Numbered from the stretch's first letter, positions 43,983-53,577 are shown. The stretch is DNA of 64,000 nucleotides from Streptomyces shenzhenensis (GCF_021462265.1 NZ_JAJONF010000026.1:1-64000), one strand, 5' to 3'. The notes: generated by a model not told the origin, from the letters alone. Made by a program: numbers and translations.

Positions 43983-44882
43983 ATGCCCCTTCCCCGTCCT
44001 TCGGACCCGCTCGGGGAGATCTACGCCGAGTGGAGCGTGGAGTTCGAGGCCAACCCGGAGATGTCGCTCCAGCTGATGCGCTGGGTCTTCGAGGACTGGC
44101 AGCGCGCGACCGCCGAGCCCGAAGGGGTCACCTACGCCACGACCACCCTCGGGGGCGTGCCGGGCGTCCTCGTGACCCCCCTCGACGCGGATCCCTCCCA
44201 GGTGATGGTGGTCATGCACGGCGGCGGGTTCGCGCTCGGCTCCTCCGCCAGCCACCGCAAGATGGCCGGGCACCTGGCCAAGGCCTGCGGAACGCATGCG
44301 TTCGTGCTCGACTTCCGGCTCGCGCCGGAGTTCCCGTTCCCGGCGCAGATCGAGGACGGTCTCGCCGTCTACCAGGCCCTGCTGGACAACGGCGTCAAGG
44401 CCGGCGACGTGTGCTTCGCCGGCGACAGCGCCGGCGGAAACCTCGCGGTCGCGATGACGCTCACGCTGCGCCGCGACGGCCGCCCGCTGCCCGGCCGGGT
44501 CCTGACGATGTCGCCGTGGCTGAACATGGAGAACAACGGCGCCACCATCGAGACCAACGACGACACGGACTTCCTGATCACGCGCGAAGGCCTCGCCGGG
44601 AACATCGCCCGGTACCTCTCGGGGGGCGCGGACCCGACGGACCCGTACGTCAACCCGCTCTACGCCACCTATGAGGGCTTCCCGCGGCTCTACGTCTGCG
44701 CGGCCGACACCGAATCCCTCTTCGAGGACGCCGAGCGCCTGGTCCACCTGGCCGAGAGCGCCGGCGTCGACGTGACGTTCTCCGTCGGCAAGGGCATGCA
44801 GCACGTCTTCCCGTTCCAGGCCGGACGCCTCGCGCGCGCCGACGAGGAGATCGCCGCCATGGCCGCCTGGTACCGGTCCTGA
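43983..44882 (+). CDS. Alpha/beta hydrolase of the HSL family (ester/lactone hydrolase)
   Basis: A 299-aa hydrolase. The oxyanion motif HGGG lies at residues 79-82 and the nucleophile Ser149 in GDSAGG (147-152). The probable acid is Asp in VCAADTESLFEDAERL and the His lies in GKGMQHVFPF. HSL-family enzymes cleave short esters and lactones. The gene immediately precedes a Baeyer-Villiger monooxygenase, the arrangement used to hydrolyse the lactone or ester that such an enzyme makes. It is first in a three-gene operon (hydrolase, BVMO, SDR). Confidence 0.9.
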   Translation: MPLPRPSDPLGEIYAEWSVEFEANPEMSLQLMRWVFEDWQRATAEPEGVTYATTTLGGVPGVLVTPLDADPSQVMVVMHGGGFALGSSASHRKMAGHLAKACGTHAFVLDFRLAPEFPFPAQIEDGLAVYQALLDNGVKAGDVCFAGDSAGGNLAVAMTLTLRRDGRPLPGRVLTMSPWLNMENNGATIETNDDTDFLITREGLAGNIARYLSGGADPTDPYVNPLYATYEGFPRLYVCAADTESLFEDAERLVHLAESAGVDVTFSVGKGMQHVFPFQAGRLARADEEIAAMAAWYRS

Positions 44883-45004
44883 CCGGCGCGCTACCGGCCC
44901 CCGGCCAGAGCCCCGACCGCGTCTTGCCCCCCTCCACCTCCTCTGCTGCGCACTCCTGCCTGAGCGCCCTTCTGTCATCACTCGGTGAAAGGACCGACAT
45001 ACAC

Positions 45005-46630
45005 ATGACCAGCAAGCCCGACTACGACGCCATCGTCATCGGCGCAGGCTTCTCCGGCCTGGCGATGCTCCACCACCTGCGCGAGATCGGTCTTTCGACC
45101 CTCGTGGTCGACGGCGAGGACGGCGTCGGCGGCACCTGGTGGGTCAACCGCTATCCCGGCGTCCGCACCGACAGCGAGTACAGCTACTACTCCTTCTCGT
45201 TCTCCAAGGAGGTCCGCGACGAGTGGACCTGGACGGAGCGCTACCCGTCCGGCGCGGAGGTCCTGACGTACCTCAACTTCGTCGCCGACCGGCTCGACCT
45301 GCGCAAGGACATCCGCCTGTCCACCCGCGTGGAGAAGGCCGTCTACGACGAGGACGCGAACACGTGGACCGTCCACCTCGGTGACGGCACCACCCTGACC
45401 ACGACCTACCTCGTCTCCGGCATGGGCGTCCTCTCACAGGCGATCTTCCCTGCCATCGAGGGCATCGACACCTTCCGGGGCGAGAAGTACCACTCCTCGA
45501 TGTGGCCCCGTGACGGCGCGGACCTGACCGGCAAGCGTGTCGGCCTCATCGGGCTGGGTGCCTCCGGCATCCAGATGGTGCCTGAGATCGCCAAGGTCGC
45601 CGGCGACTTCCACGTCTTCCAGCGCACCCCGAACTTCATCGTCGAGACGACGAACGACCCGGTGACCGAGCAGGACATGGCCCACCTGCGCGACCACTAC
45701 GACGAGATCTACGAGAAGGCGGCGAGCCACCCCTTCGGCGTCGCGATGGAGCCGGCCGAGCACAGTGCCCTCGACGTGTCCGCCGAGGAGCGCGAGCGGA
45801 TCTTCGAGAGCAAGTGGAACGAGGGCGGATTCCACTTCGCCAACGAGTGTTTCACCGACCTGGCCACCAACCACGAGGCCAGCGAGCTCGCCTCGGAGTT
45901 CATCCGCAAGAAGATCCACGAGATCGTCGAGGACCAGGACGTCGCCGACCTTCTCTCGCCGACCACCTACTCCTTCAACGGCAAGCGGGTGCCGACCGGC
46001 CACAACTACTACGCGGCGTTCAACCAGCCGAACGTGCACCTCGTCGACGTCGCCTCGCAGCCGATCAGCCGGATCTCCGAGCGCGGCGTGGTGGTCGGCG
46101 ACACCGAGTACGAGCTCGACGTGCTGATCTTCGCCACCGGCTTCGACGCCATGACGGGGACCCTGACCAACATGGACATCGTGGGGCGCGGCGGCCGCAC
46201 GCTGCGCGAGAAGTGGCTCGCCGACGGCCTCAGGTCGAACCTCGGCATCAGCGCCAACGGGTTCCCGAACTTCTTCATGTCCCTCGGCCCGCAGACGCCG
46301 TACTCGAATCTGCCGGTCCCGATCCAGCTCGGTGCCCAGTGGCTCCAGCGGGCCATCGCGTGGGCGCGTGAGAACGACGTTCCGTTCCTCGAGGCCACCC
46401 CGGAGTCGGAGGCCTGGTGGATGGCGGAGACCGAGCGGGCCGGCAAGGCCACCGTCATGTACTCCGAGGGCAAGAAGGCCAAGGCGTGGTTCCTGGGCGA
46501 CAACCTCCCCGGCAAGCCGGAGGAGTTCCAGGTCTACATGGGCGGCGGACAGGTGTACCAGGAGTTCTGCCGTACGGCCGAGGAGGACGGCTACCGCTCC
46601 TTCCTGGCCAACCAGTCGCCCAGGGCCTGA
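45005..46630 (+). CDS. Baeyer-Villiger monooxygenase (FAD/NADPH flavoprotein)
   Basis: A 541-aa class B flavoprotein. The FAD Rossmann motif is GAGFSG (13-18), followed by GVGGTWWVNRYPGVRTDSE. The BVMO fingerprint is FRGEKYHSSMWP (157-168), and the NADPH Rossmann motif is GLGASG (183-188). A second ATG-rich signature FATGFDAMTG is also present. Relatives are cyclohexanone, phenylacetone and steroid/acetone monooxygenases. GAAAGGA precedes ATG 45005. The flanking hydrolase and SDR dehydrogenase support a ketone to ester/lactone step. Ring size and substrate cannot be deduced. Confidence 0.93.
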   Translation: MTSKPDYDAIVIGAGFSGLAMLHHLREIGLSTLVVDGEDGVGGTWWVNRYPGVRTDSEYSYYSFSFSKEVRDEWTWTERYPSGAEVLTYLNFVADRLDLRKDIRLSTRVEKAVYDEDANTWTVHLGDGTTLTTTYLVSGMGVLSQAIFPAIEGIDTFRGEKYHSSMWPRDGADLTGKRVGLIGLGASGIQMVPEIAKVAGDFHVFQRTPNFIVETTNDPVTEQDMAHLRDHYDEIYEKAASHPFGVAMEPAEHSALDVSAEERERIFESKWNEGGFHFANECFTDLATNHEASELASEFIRKKIHEIVEDQDVADLLSPTTYSFNGKRVPTGHNYYAAFNQPNVHLVDVASQPISRISERGVVVGDTEYELDVLIFATGFDAMTGTLTNMDIVGRGGRTLREKWLADGLRSNLGISANGFPNFFMSLGPQTPYSNLPVPIQLGAQWLQRAIAWARENDVPFLEATPESEAWWMAETERAGKATVMYSEGKKAKAWFLGDNLPGKPEEFQVYMGGGQVYQEFCRTAEEDGYRSFLANQSPRA

Positions 46631-46657
46631 GAACTCGACGGGGAAAGGGGAATCGGG

Positions 46658-47428
46658 ATGGGACGTCTGAACGGCAAGGCCGCCCTGATCACCGGGGCCG
46701 CGATGGGCATGGGCCGGGCGACCGCGGAGCTGTTCGCGGCCGAGGGGGCCCAGGTCGCGGTCACCGACCTGGACGAGGTCAAGGGCAAGGAGGTGGTGGC
46801 GGGGATCCTCGCGGCCGGCGGAACCGCGCGTTTCTGGCGGCTGGACGTCGCCCGGGAGGCCGAGGCGAGAGAGGTGATCGACGCGGCGGCAGCGGAGTTC
46901 GGCGGTCTCGACATCCTCGTCAACTGCGCCGGTGTCATCGGCGTCGACAAGCCGACCCACGAGCTCACCGAGGCCGAGTGGGACGCGCTGTTCGCCGTCG
47001 ATGTGAAGGGCGTCTTCTTCTGCACCAAGCACGCGGTTCCGCACATGATCGAGCGGGGCAGGGGCAGCATCGTCAACTACTCGTCCATCTACGGGATGAT
47101 CGGGAACGACGAGTTCACGGCGTACCACGTGGCCAAGGGCGCGGTCTCGATGCAGACCAAGCAGGACGCGGCCAGTTACGGCAAGTACGGCATCCGGGTG
47201 AACTCGGTGCACCCGAGCACGGTCCTCACCCCGCTGGTCGAGGGCATCGCGGCCGAGTTCCCCGGTGGCCTGCCGGCCTACGAGAAGTACATGACGGGCA
47301 ATCAGTCACTGCGTCGCCTGGGTCGTCCGATCGACGTCGCCTACGGGGTCCTCTACCTGGCCTCGGACGAGGCGAGCTGGGTGACGGGCGTGAACCTGCC
47401 GATCGACGGCGGCTACACGGCGCGCTGA
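46658..47428 (+). CDS. SDR-family alcohol dehydrogenase (BVMO operon)
   Basis: A 256-aa classical SDR. The cofactor motif is ITGAAMGMGRATAELFAAEG, with an Asp after beta2 (VAVTDLDE) that indicates NAD preference. NCAG is present, the catalytic Ser lies in NYSSIYGMIG, and Tyr/Lys in AYHVAKGAV. The pattern is close to cyclohexanol/cyclopentanol and 3-alpha-hydroxysteroid dehydrogenases. It follows the BVMO by 27 bp and would supply the ketone substrate from the alcohol. It is distinct from the SDR at 41554. Confidence 0.9.
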   Translation: MGRLNGKAALITGAAMGMGRATAELFAAEGAQVAVTDLDEVKGKEVVAGILAAGGTARFWRLDVAREAEAREVIDAAAAEFGGLDILVNCAGVIGVDKPTHELTEAEWDALFAVDVKGVFFCTKHAVPHMIERGRGSIVNYSSIYGMIGNDEFTAYHVAKGAVSMQTKQDAASYGKYGIRVNSVHPSTVLTPLVEGIAAEFPGGLPAYEKYMTGNQSLRRLGRPIDVAYGVLYLASDEASWVTGVNLPIDGGYTAR

Positions 47429-47520
47429 CCGGCCTGTCCGCGTCGGCCCCGGCCCTTAATTCCAGGCGATCGGCCGCGGGACGACGACCATGCCGCCGTC
47501 GACGAGGACCACCTCGTCGA

Positions 47521-47653
47521 CGGCCGGCCCGGCAGCGAGTCGCCGCGTCCGCTCACCAGACTGGGCGGCGACGAATGGGGCACGCTGGGCGGGGTCCCGC
47601 ACCTGAACCGCATCCCCTACGAGGAGCCCGGCGCCCCGCACGGTCAGCCGTAG
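47521..47653 (+). pseudogene. Possible C-terminal remnant of a flavin reductase-like protein
   Basis: In the 47429-47830 gap the plus strand encodes TRLGGDEWGTLGGVPHLNRI and PYEE before TAG at 47651. This resembles the C-terminus of split-barrel flavin reductases. The opposite strand next to it (47456-47520) encodes VDEVVLVDGGMVVVP, like an SDR C-terminus. Neither has an upstream gene body. I read the gap as debris, with low certainty about family. Confidence 0.3.
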
Positions 47654-47830
47654 CGGATGCCCCTGCCGGGCGGGCGGCCGAGACGCGCCGGCGGCAAGGG
47701 CGACAAGGTCGCCGGCACCGGCGCGGCGATGGTCAAGAGTGCGTCACGTGGTCTCGGCGGCTGAGCGGGCGGGAGCCGGCCGACGTACTGAAGGGGCAGG
47801 TAGACGCGACTCCCGACGAAGGGCACCTCC

Positions 47831-48409
47831 TTGATTCCGCGACGCATCGGCCTGGGCCTCGCCACCGGGCTCGCCTCCGCTCTCCTGCTGGGGGCGTGCG
47901 ACTCCTCGAACGGCACCGGATCCACCGCCGCCCCGGCCGCCCCGGCCCCGTCGGCCACGTCGGCCACGTCGGCCACGTCGGCCACGCCCGATCCGGTGAC
48001 CTCCGCGCCCGCCGCCGGCGGCACTCCCGCGAGCGGGCAGCCGGCCACGACCTCCGCGGTGGCGGCCAGGACGGCCCAGGGCGTGGGCAGCATCGTCACC
48101 GACGACAAGGGGCTGACCCTCTACCGCTTCGACAAGGACCAGCCGAACCCCTCGAAGTGGACGTGCTCGGGCACCTGCACCAAGACCTGGCTGCCCGTGA
48201 TCGTGCCGGAGTCCGTACAGACCTCAGGGGTGGAGAAGAGCCTCCTGGGCACGGTCCACCGGAACGGCATGACACAGCTCACCCTGGCCGGCTGGCCGCT
48301 CTACCGGTACATGGGCGACACGGCGGCCGGACAGACGAACGGCCAGGGGAAGGACGGCGAGTGGTACGCCGTCACTCCCTCCGGCCAGAAGTCCGGTGCG
48401 ACCGGCTGA
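47831..48409 (+). CDS. Secreted-repeat lipoprotein (Lipoprotein_15/COG4315-like)
   Basis: A 192-aa lipoprotein from a TTG start. The hydrophobic leader ends in the lipobox LLLGAC. A low-complexity Ala/Pro/Thr/Ser linker follows, in which TSA is repeated through four 9-bp TCGGCCACG units (47951-47986). Two copies of the secreted repeat follow: LTLYRFDKDQPNPSKWTCSG and a later LAGWPLYRYMGD. Function is unknown; some relatives bind redox cofactors or metals. Four cysteines in total include the CSGTC pair. It appears monocistronic. Confidence 0.83.
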   Translation: MIPRRIGLGLATGLASALLLGACDSSNGTGSTAAPAAPAPSATSATSATSATPDPVTSAPAAGGTPASGQPATTSAVAARTAQGVGSIVTDDKGLTLYRFDKDQPNPSKWTCSGTCTKTWLPVIVPESVQTSGVEKSLLGTVHRNGMTQLTLAGWPLYRYMGDTAAGQTNGQGKDGEWYAVTPSGQKSGATG

Positions 48410-48449
48410 CGCGCCGGCCGCCTGCCTTCCCTCACCCGCCTGACCTGCC

Positions 48450-49637
48450 TCACCTGGCCGAACGAGCCGCGGCGAACGCCTGCCAGGACCTGTTCCGCTT
48501 GAACGGAATCTCGAAGACCTTGGAGAACAGCCACGCCCCGAGTATCGAACCCGGCAGGCCCACGGTGAGCGTGAACCAGAACGTGGGCAGGCCGGGCGCC
48601 ACGAAATGCGGGGCGATGCGGCGGATCACCGCGAGGACGATCGGCAGATGGATCAGGTAGAGGCTGTAGGAGAAGCCGCCGAGGCCGTGCACGGGGCGTG
48701 CGGTCAGCAGCCGTACCAGGAGGGCGGGTCTTCCGGTGGCGACGGCGGCCAGCAGCATGGTCATGGCGGGCGCGACGGCGAGATCGATCCAGAAGTAGTG
48801 GTGCACCGTCCAGACGGACCCCCGGACGGCGCACAGGGCCAGGACCGGCAGGGCGGCCAGCACGGCGAGCCATCCCCAGGGCAGGCGCCGCACCCGGTCC
48901 GACGCGGTGACGACGCCCGCGCCCAGCACGCCGGCGGCGAACACCGGGGCGAGATGGGGAGCGAGCCAGTTGTCGCCCTCCACCGGGTTCGCGCCGGCCG
49001 CCGTCAGGCCCCAGGCGATCACCGGGAGGGTCACGCACCCGGCCAGCAGCACGGCGCCCCAGCGCCGGCGGACGAACAGGAGCAGGGGGAAGAGGAGATA
49101 GAGCTCGGCCTCCACGCCTATCGACCAGAACGCGCCGTTCGGCGTCGGGGCGGTGACCACGTCCTGGGCGACCAGGCCGTACACCACGACCGTCGCGCCG
49201 GTGGGCGGCCCGAAGTGCGAGGCCGGCACCACGAACCAGGAGATCAACAGGCTCATGGCCAGTGCCGCCCAGTACGGGGGAAGGATGCGCCAGGCGCGGC
49301 GGCGCAGGAACTCGCCGATGCCGGCCGGCCGCCAGCCGTGCCGGGCCGGGGAGATCGCCAGGGAGAACCCGGACAGCACCAGGAAGAAGACGACGGCCAG
49401 GCGCCCGAACATCAGCCCGCCCAGCCAGGGGGGCGCCGAACTGCGGGGATAGCCCGGGAAGGTGTACAACCAGCAGTGGAACAGGACCACGTACAAGGCC
49501 GCCAGGCCACGGAGCCCGTCCAGGCCCCGCACCTGCCGGCGGCTCCGCGCTCCGCCGGAGTCCGCGTTCCCGCCCTCCCCCTGGCCCACGGGGGCGGCCA
49601 GGTCGAGGGCACTGCCGGCCGGGCGACTCGAATCCAC
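48450..49637 (-). CDS. Acyltransferase 3 family membrane protein (OafA-like)
   Basis: A 395-aa polytopic membrane acyltransferase. An approximately 36-residue cytoplasmic N-terminus leads to RGLDGLRGLAALYVVLFHCW, which carries the family's Arg and His. Around ten further TMs follow, with FFLVLSGFSLAI and ADWGxEAELY-like block WSIGVEAELYLLFPLLL. Family members O-acylate cell-surface glycans, antibiotics or peptidoglycan. The GTG start at 49637 is preceded, somewhat distantly, by GGAGAAAGGG. The substrate is not predictable. Confidence 0.88.
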   Translation of the reverse strand: MDSSRPAGSALDLAAPVGQGEGGNADSGGARSRRQVRGLDGLRGLAALYVVLFHCWLYTFPGYPRSSAPPWLGGLMFGRLAVVFFLVLSGFSLAISPARHGWRPAGIGEFLRRRAWRILPPYWAALAMSLLISWFVVPASHFGPPTGATVVVYGLVAQDVVTAPTPNGAFWSIGVEAELYLLFPLLLFVRRRWGAVLLAGCVTLPVIAWGLTAAGANPVEGDNWLAPHLAPVFAAGVLGAGVVTASDRVRRLPWGWLAVLAALPVLALCAVRGSVWTVHHYFWIDLAVAPAMTMLLAAVATGRPALLVRLLTARPVHGLGGFSYSLYLIHLPIVLAVIRRIAPHFVAPGLPTFWFTLTVGLPGSILGAWLFSKVFEIPFKRNRSWQAFAAARSAR

Positions 49638-49822
49638 TGAAATCGTTCAACCCTTTCTCCGGGCACCGGCGCCGTGCGTCGTCGGTGCCTCCGGGCGGCA
49701 CGGCGCCGCCCACAGCGACAGGTACGTGACCCCCGGCCGGGCCGTTCAACAGGCGAGCCGGTCGCCACCGCCGTGGCCTGCGGGGGCGTTCGGGCGGCCG
49801 CGGGTCCGGCTGCCCATGGCGC

Positions 49823-50399
49823 ATGATTCCCTCTCGGGTCGAGGAGACCCTGCCGGAGCCGGCCCCCTTCGGGCACGCCGTTCGGGGGCGGGGGCCCGAC
49901 GACGGTACGTGGTGCGAGGCGTGGACGGTGCGGGACGTGCCGGCCCACCAGACCGGCAACGCCGAGGAACTGGCAACTGGCCCGGGTGCTGGAGGCGTTC
50001 CTCGCCGGTTCACCGGTGGAGACCAGGGGCTTCGACCGGGAGGAACCCTACCGGCGGATGTCCGGCACCGACCTGTGGGCGGCGTTCCTGAGCCGCTGCG
50101 AGAAGCTCACCGAGGCCGCCGCGGCCGCCGCCCGGGAACTGTCCCCGGACACGGAGGTGATGTGGACCGGCCGGACGGTGCGGGTCCCCTTCTTCGCGGA
50201 GCACATGAGGGAGGAACTGATCCTGCACCGCTGGGACCTCACCGGCGACGACGGTACGGCGGCGCGGGCGCTCAGCGAGCCGTGGCTGACGGAGCACAGC
50301 GTGACGTCGGTCGGCCGGCCGCTGGGGGAGACGCTTCGCGTCTTACGGTGTCGTGACGTGCGGGCGCGGACGCGTGGTGCGGGGGCCGCGTGCGCCTAG
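49823..50399 (+). pseudogene. Maleylpyruvate isomerase/DinB-family (TIGR03083-like) gene, frameshifted
   Basis: The frame entering at 49823 encodes WCEAWTVRDVPAHQTGNAEE. The continuation RVLEAFLAGSP and WTGRTVRVPFFAEHM lies in another frame ending at 50399. At the junction, AACTGGC is tandemly duplicated (49968-49974 and 49975-49981). Deleting one 7-bp copy restores EELARVLEAFLAG. The C-terminal half normal for this family is also missing after WLTEHSVTSVGRPLG. Intact relatives are mycothiol-dependent metal enzymes. This copy should be inactive. Confidence 0.72.
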
Positions 50400-50409
50400 C
50401 GTGGCCCGC

Positions 50410-51411
50410 ATGCGTGTACTGGTCACCGGCGGTGCCGGGTTCATCGGGTCCCATGTCGTCGAGGCGCTGACGGCGCGCGGTCACGAGGCGGTCGTGTTCG
50501 ACGTCCGCGACGATCCGGGCGCCGACGTGCGCAGCCCGGCGACGGTCGGGCAGGCGCTGGCGGGGGTGGACGCGGTCTGCCACCAGGCCGCGATGGTCGG
50601 CCTCGGCGTCGGGTTCGGCGACGCGGCGGAGTACGTCTCGCACAACGACCTCGGTACGGCCGTGCTGCTCTCCGCGATGGCCGAGGCCGGGGTACGCCGC
50701 CTCGTGCTCGCCGGGTCGATGGTCGTGTACGGGGAGGGACGGTACGAGTGCCCGCGCCACGGCGTCGTACGGCCCGGCCCGCGCGCGGTCGCCGATCTGG
50801 ACGCCGGACGGTTCGAGCCGCGCTGCCCGGTGTGCGGTGCCGAGCTGACACCCGGCCTGGTCGGTGAGGACGCGCCGGCCGATCCGCGCAACGTGTACGC
50901 CACGACCAAGCTGGCCCAGGAGCATCTGGCCGCCGCCTGGGCCCGGTCGACGGGCGCCTCGGCGGTGTCGCTGCGCTACCACAACGTGTACGGCCCCCGG
51001 ATGCCCCGCGACACCCCCTACGCGGGCGTCGCCTCCTTCTTCCGTTCCGCGCTCGCCCGGGGCGAGGCGCCCCGGGTGTACGAGGACGGGCGGCAGCGCC
51101 GGGACTTCGTCCACGTCGAGGACGTGGCCGCCGCCAACGCGGTGGCGCTGGAGGCGGATCCGGTCCCGGGTGTACTGAGGACGTACAACACCGGAAGCGG
51201 CGAGCCGCACACCGTGGGTGAGATGGCCCGCGCGCTGGCCGCGGCGTACGGCGGACCGGCCCCGGTGGTCACCGGGGAGTACCGGCTGGGCGACGTACGG
51301 CACATCACGGCCGACTCCTCGCGGCTGCGGGCCGACCTGGGCTGGAAGCCGGAGGTCGGGTTCGCGGACGGGATCGCGGAGTTCGCGCGGGCCGGGATGC
51401 GGGGCGCATAG
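50410..51411 (+). CDS. NAD-dependent epimerase (SDR) with Cys-rich insertion, nucleotide-sugar epimerase
   Basis: A 333-aa extended SDR. The NAD motif is VLVTGGAGFIGSHVVEAL, catalytic Ser-Met region AGSMVVYGEG, and Tyr/Lys in VYATTKLAQEHL. RYHNVYGPRMP and FVHVEDVA are typical of UDP/dTDP-sugar epimerases. After the Ser motif there is an insertion with paired cysteines (YECPRHG, then CPVCGAEL about 35 residues later), likely a small zinc ribbon as in dTDP-rhamnose 4-epimerase-like proteins. The start is ATG 50410. It stands at the left edge of the glycan cluster. Confidence 0.88.
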   Translation: MRVLVTGGAGFIGSHVVEALTARGHEAVVFDVRDDPGADVRSPATVGQALAGVDAVCHQAAMVGLGVGFGDAAEYVSHNDLGTAVLLSAMAEAGVRRLVLAGSMVVYGEGRYECPRHGVVRPGPRAVADLDAGRFEPRCPVCGAELTPGLVGEDAPADPRNVYATTKLAQEHLAAAWARSTGASAVSLRYHNVYGPRMPRDTPYAGVASFFRSALARGEAPRVYEDGRQRRDFVHVEDVAAANAVALEADPVPGVLRTYNTGSGEPHTVGEMARALAAAYGGPAPVVTGEYRLGDVRHITADSSRLRADLGWKPEVGFADGIAEFARAGMRGA

Positions 51412-51585
51412 GGCCTGTTGCGAAAGTGGCGTCGTCGCCCGAAGGGCGGCCGCGCGGCGTCCGGTGCGTGCTCTCGGCGTGCCGCCCGGAAGCCCTCGTA
51501 CTGGGCGTACTCGGGCTTTCGGGCGGTGCGGCGAGAGGGGGCGTGCCGGGCGTCGCGCGGCAGACGGCACTTTCGCAACAGGCCC
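51411..51585. repeat. 175-bp imperfect palindromic (MITE-like) element with 18-bp perfect termini
   Basis: GGGCCTGTTGCGAAAGTG (51411-51428) is perfectly inverted at 51568-51585. The inner halves also pair imperfectly almost to the centre (GTAC-TGGGC-GTAC at the tip). The first G is the last base of the epimerase stop codon. The element fills the gap between the convergent epimerase and kinase genes. It can fold into one long hairpin and may terminate both. No transposase is encoded, and no target duplication is obvious. Confidence 0.78.
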
Positions 51586-51619
51586 TCTGCCCCGGACGGA
51601 CCGGTGGTGCTGCCCGCGA

Positions 51620-52735
51620 TCAGGAAGCGGCGGCGGGCAGCACCACCTCGAAGCGGCAGCCACCGGGAATGTTGTGCACGGTGGCCCGGCCCTGATGCGC
51701 CTCGACGATCCCGCGCACGATGGCGAGACCGAGTCCGGCCCCGGCCGGCGGGGTACGGGCGTGGCTGCCGCGCCAGCCGGTGTCGAAGACGCGGGGCAGG
51801 TCCTCGTCGGGGATGCCGCCGCAGCCGTCCGTGACGGACAGCACGACGGCGCCCTCGGGCGACCGCTCGGCGGCGACCGCGACCGTGCCGTCGGGGGGCG
51901 TCCGGCGGATGGCGTTCACCAGCAGGTTGCCCAGCACCCGGCTCATCTCCTTGCCGTCCACCTCGACCGGCACCGGCTCCACCCGGTCGCCGACCAGCCG
52001 TACGCCGTGCTCGCGGGCCAGCGGGTCGGCGCCCGCGAGGGCGTCGCCGACGAGGTCGTACAGGGACATCCGGCTCGGGCTCAGCGCGAGCGCGCCGGCG
52101 TGGATGCGGGAGAGTTCGAAGAGGTCGCCGACCATGTCGTTGAGACGCTCGACCTCGGTGCGGATCTGCTTGTAATAGCGGTCGGGGTCGGTGGCGACAC
52201 CGTCCTCCAGGGCCTCCGACATGGCACGCAGCCCGGCCAGCGGGGTGCGCAGGTCGTGCGAGATCCAGGCGACGAGTTCGCGGCGCGAGGTCTCCAACGC
52301 GCGTTCCCGCTCCCGGGACTCGGCGAGTTTCGCGCTGGTCGCCGCCAGCTCGCGGCTCACCTCCTCCAGTTCGGCGGTGGCCGGCACCAGGGGCACGGCG
52401 AAGTCGCCTTCCTCACCGAACGACCTTGCCGCGAGGGCGAGTTCACGGCTACGGGCGACGACCCAGCGGCCCAGCAGCAGGGCCGTCGCGAGGGACACCG
52501 CGGCCGCCATCGCGACGACCGTCGTCACCACCGACAGGTCGTGCGAGGAGAGGAACATCGCCCAGGCGACGGCCAGGGTGCCGGCGAGCATCGCGACCAC
52601 GCCGACGGTGGCGACCACGGCGAGGGACGCGGTCAGCGAGCGCCGCCGCAGCAGGCGCAGCGCGGCCGCGCCGAGCAGCCCGGTTCCGGCGGCGCCGGCG
52701 AAGGCGTACAGGGCGATGAGGAGGGTGTCGCGCAT
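51620..52735 (-). CDS. Sensor histidine kinase (two adjacent TM, HisKA)
   Basis: A 371-aa kinase with TMs at about residues 5-27 and 40-62 plus a third hydrophobic segment (68-90). It has almost no extracytoplasmic domain, suggesting membrane or internal sensing. His160 lies in AWISHDLRTPLAGL, the N box is NLLVNAIR, and the G boxes are DGCGGIPDED and GAGLGLAIV. It is transcribed 1 bp after the regulator stop region. It belongs to the conserved kinase/regulator pair that precedes the divergent glycosyltransferase genes. Confidence 0.92.
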   Translation of the reverse strand: MRDTLLIALYAFAGAAGTGLLGAAALRLLRRRSLTASLAVVATVGVVAMLAGTLAVAWAMFLSSHDLSVVTTVVAMAAAVSLATALLLGRWVVARSRELALAARSFGEEGDFAVPLVPATAELEEVSRELAATSAKLAESRERERALETSRRELVAWISHDLRTPLAGLRAMSEALEDGVATDPDRYYKQIRTEVERLNDMVGDLFELSRIHAGALALSPSRMSLYDLVGDALAGADPLAREHGVRLVGDRVEPVPVEVDGKEMSRVLGNLLVNAIRRTPPDGTVAVAAERSPEGAVVLSVTDGCGGIPDEDLPRVFDTGWRGSHARTPPAGAGLGLAIVRGIVEAHQGRATVHNIPGGCRFEVVLPAAAS

Positions 52736-52736
52736 G

Positions 52737-53519
<783 letters not shown>

Positions 53520-53577
53520 GCCCCAAGCCTCGCACCGGGCCGTCGCGGGTGTCGCGGCCGCGGGTGGGCCCGGTGGG

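Noticed and set aside
47456..47641. Minus-strand 61-codon frame as a real gene
   Set aside because: It shows only a short SDR-like terminal motif (VVLVDGGMVVVP) and lacks any cofactor-binding or catalytic region. It is treated as debris.
47951..47986. Four TCGGCCACG units as a CRISPR-like or regulatory array
   Set aside because: They are contiguous in-frame 9-bp codon repeats encoding the TSA linker of the lipoprotein, with no spacers.
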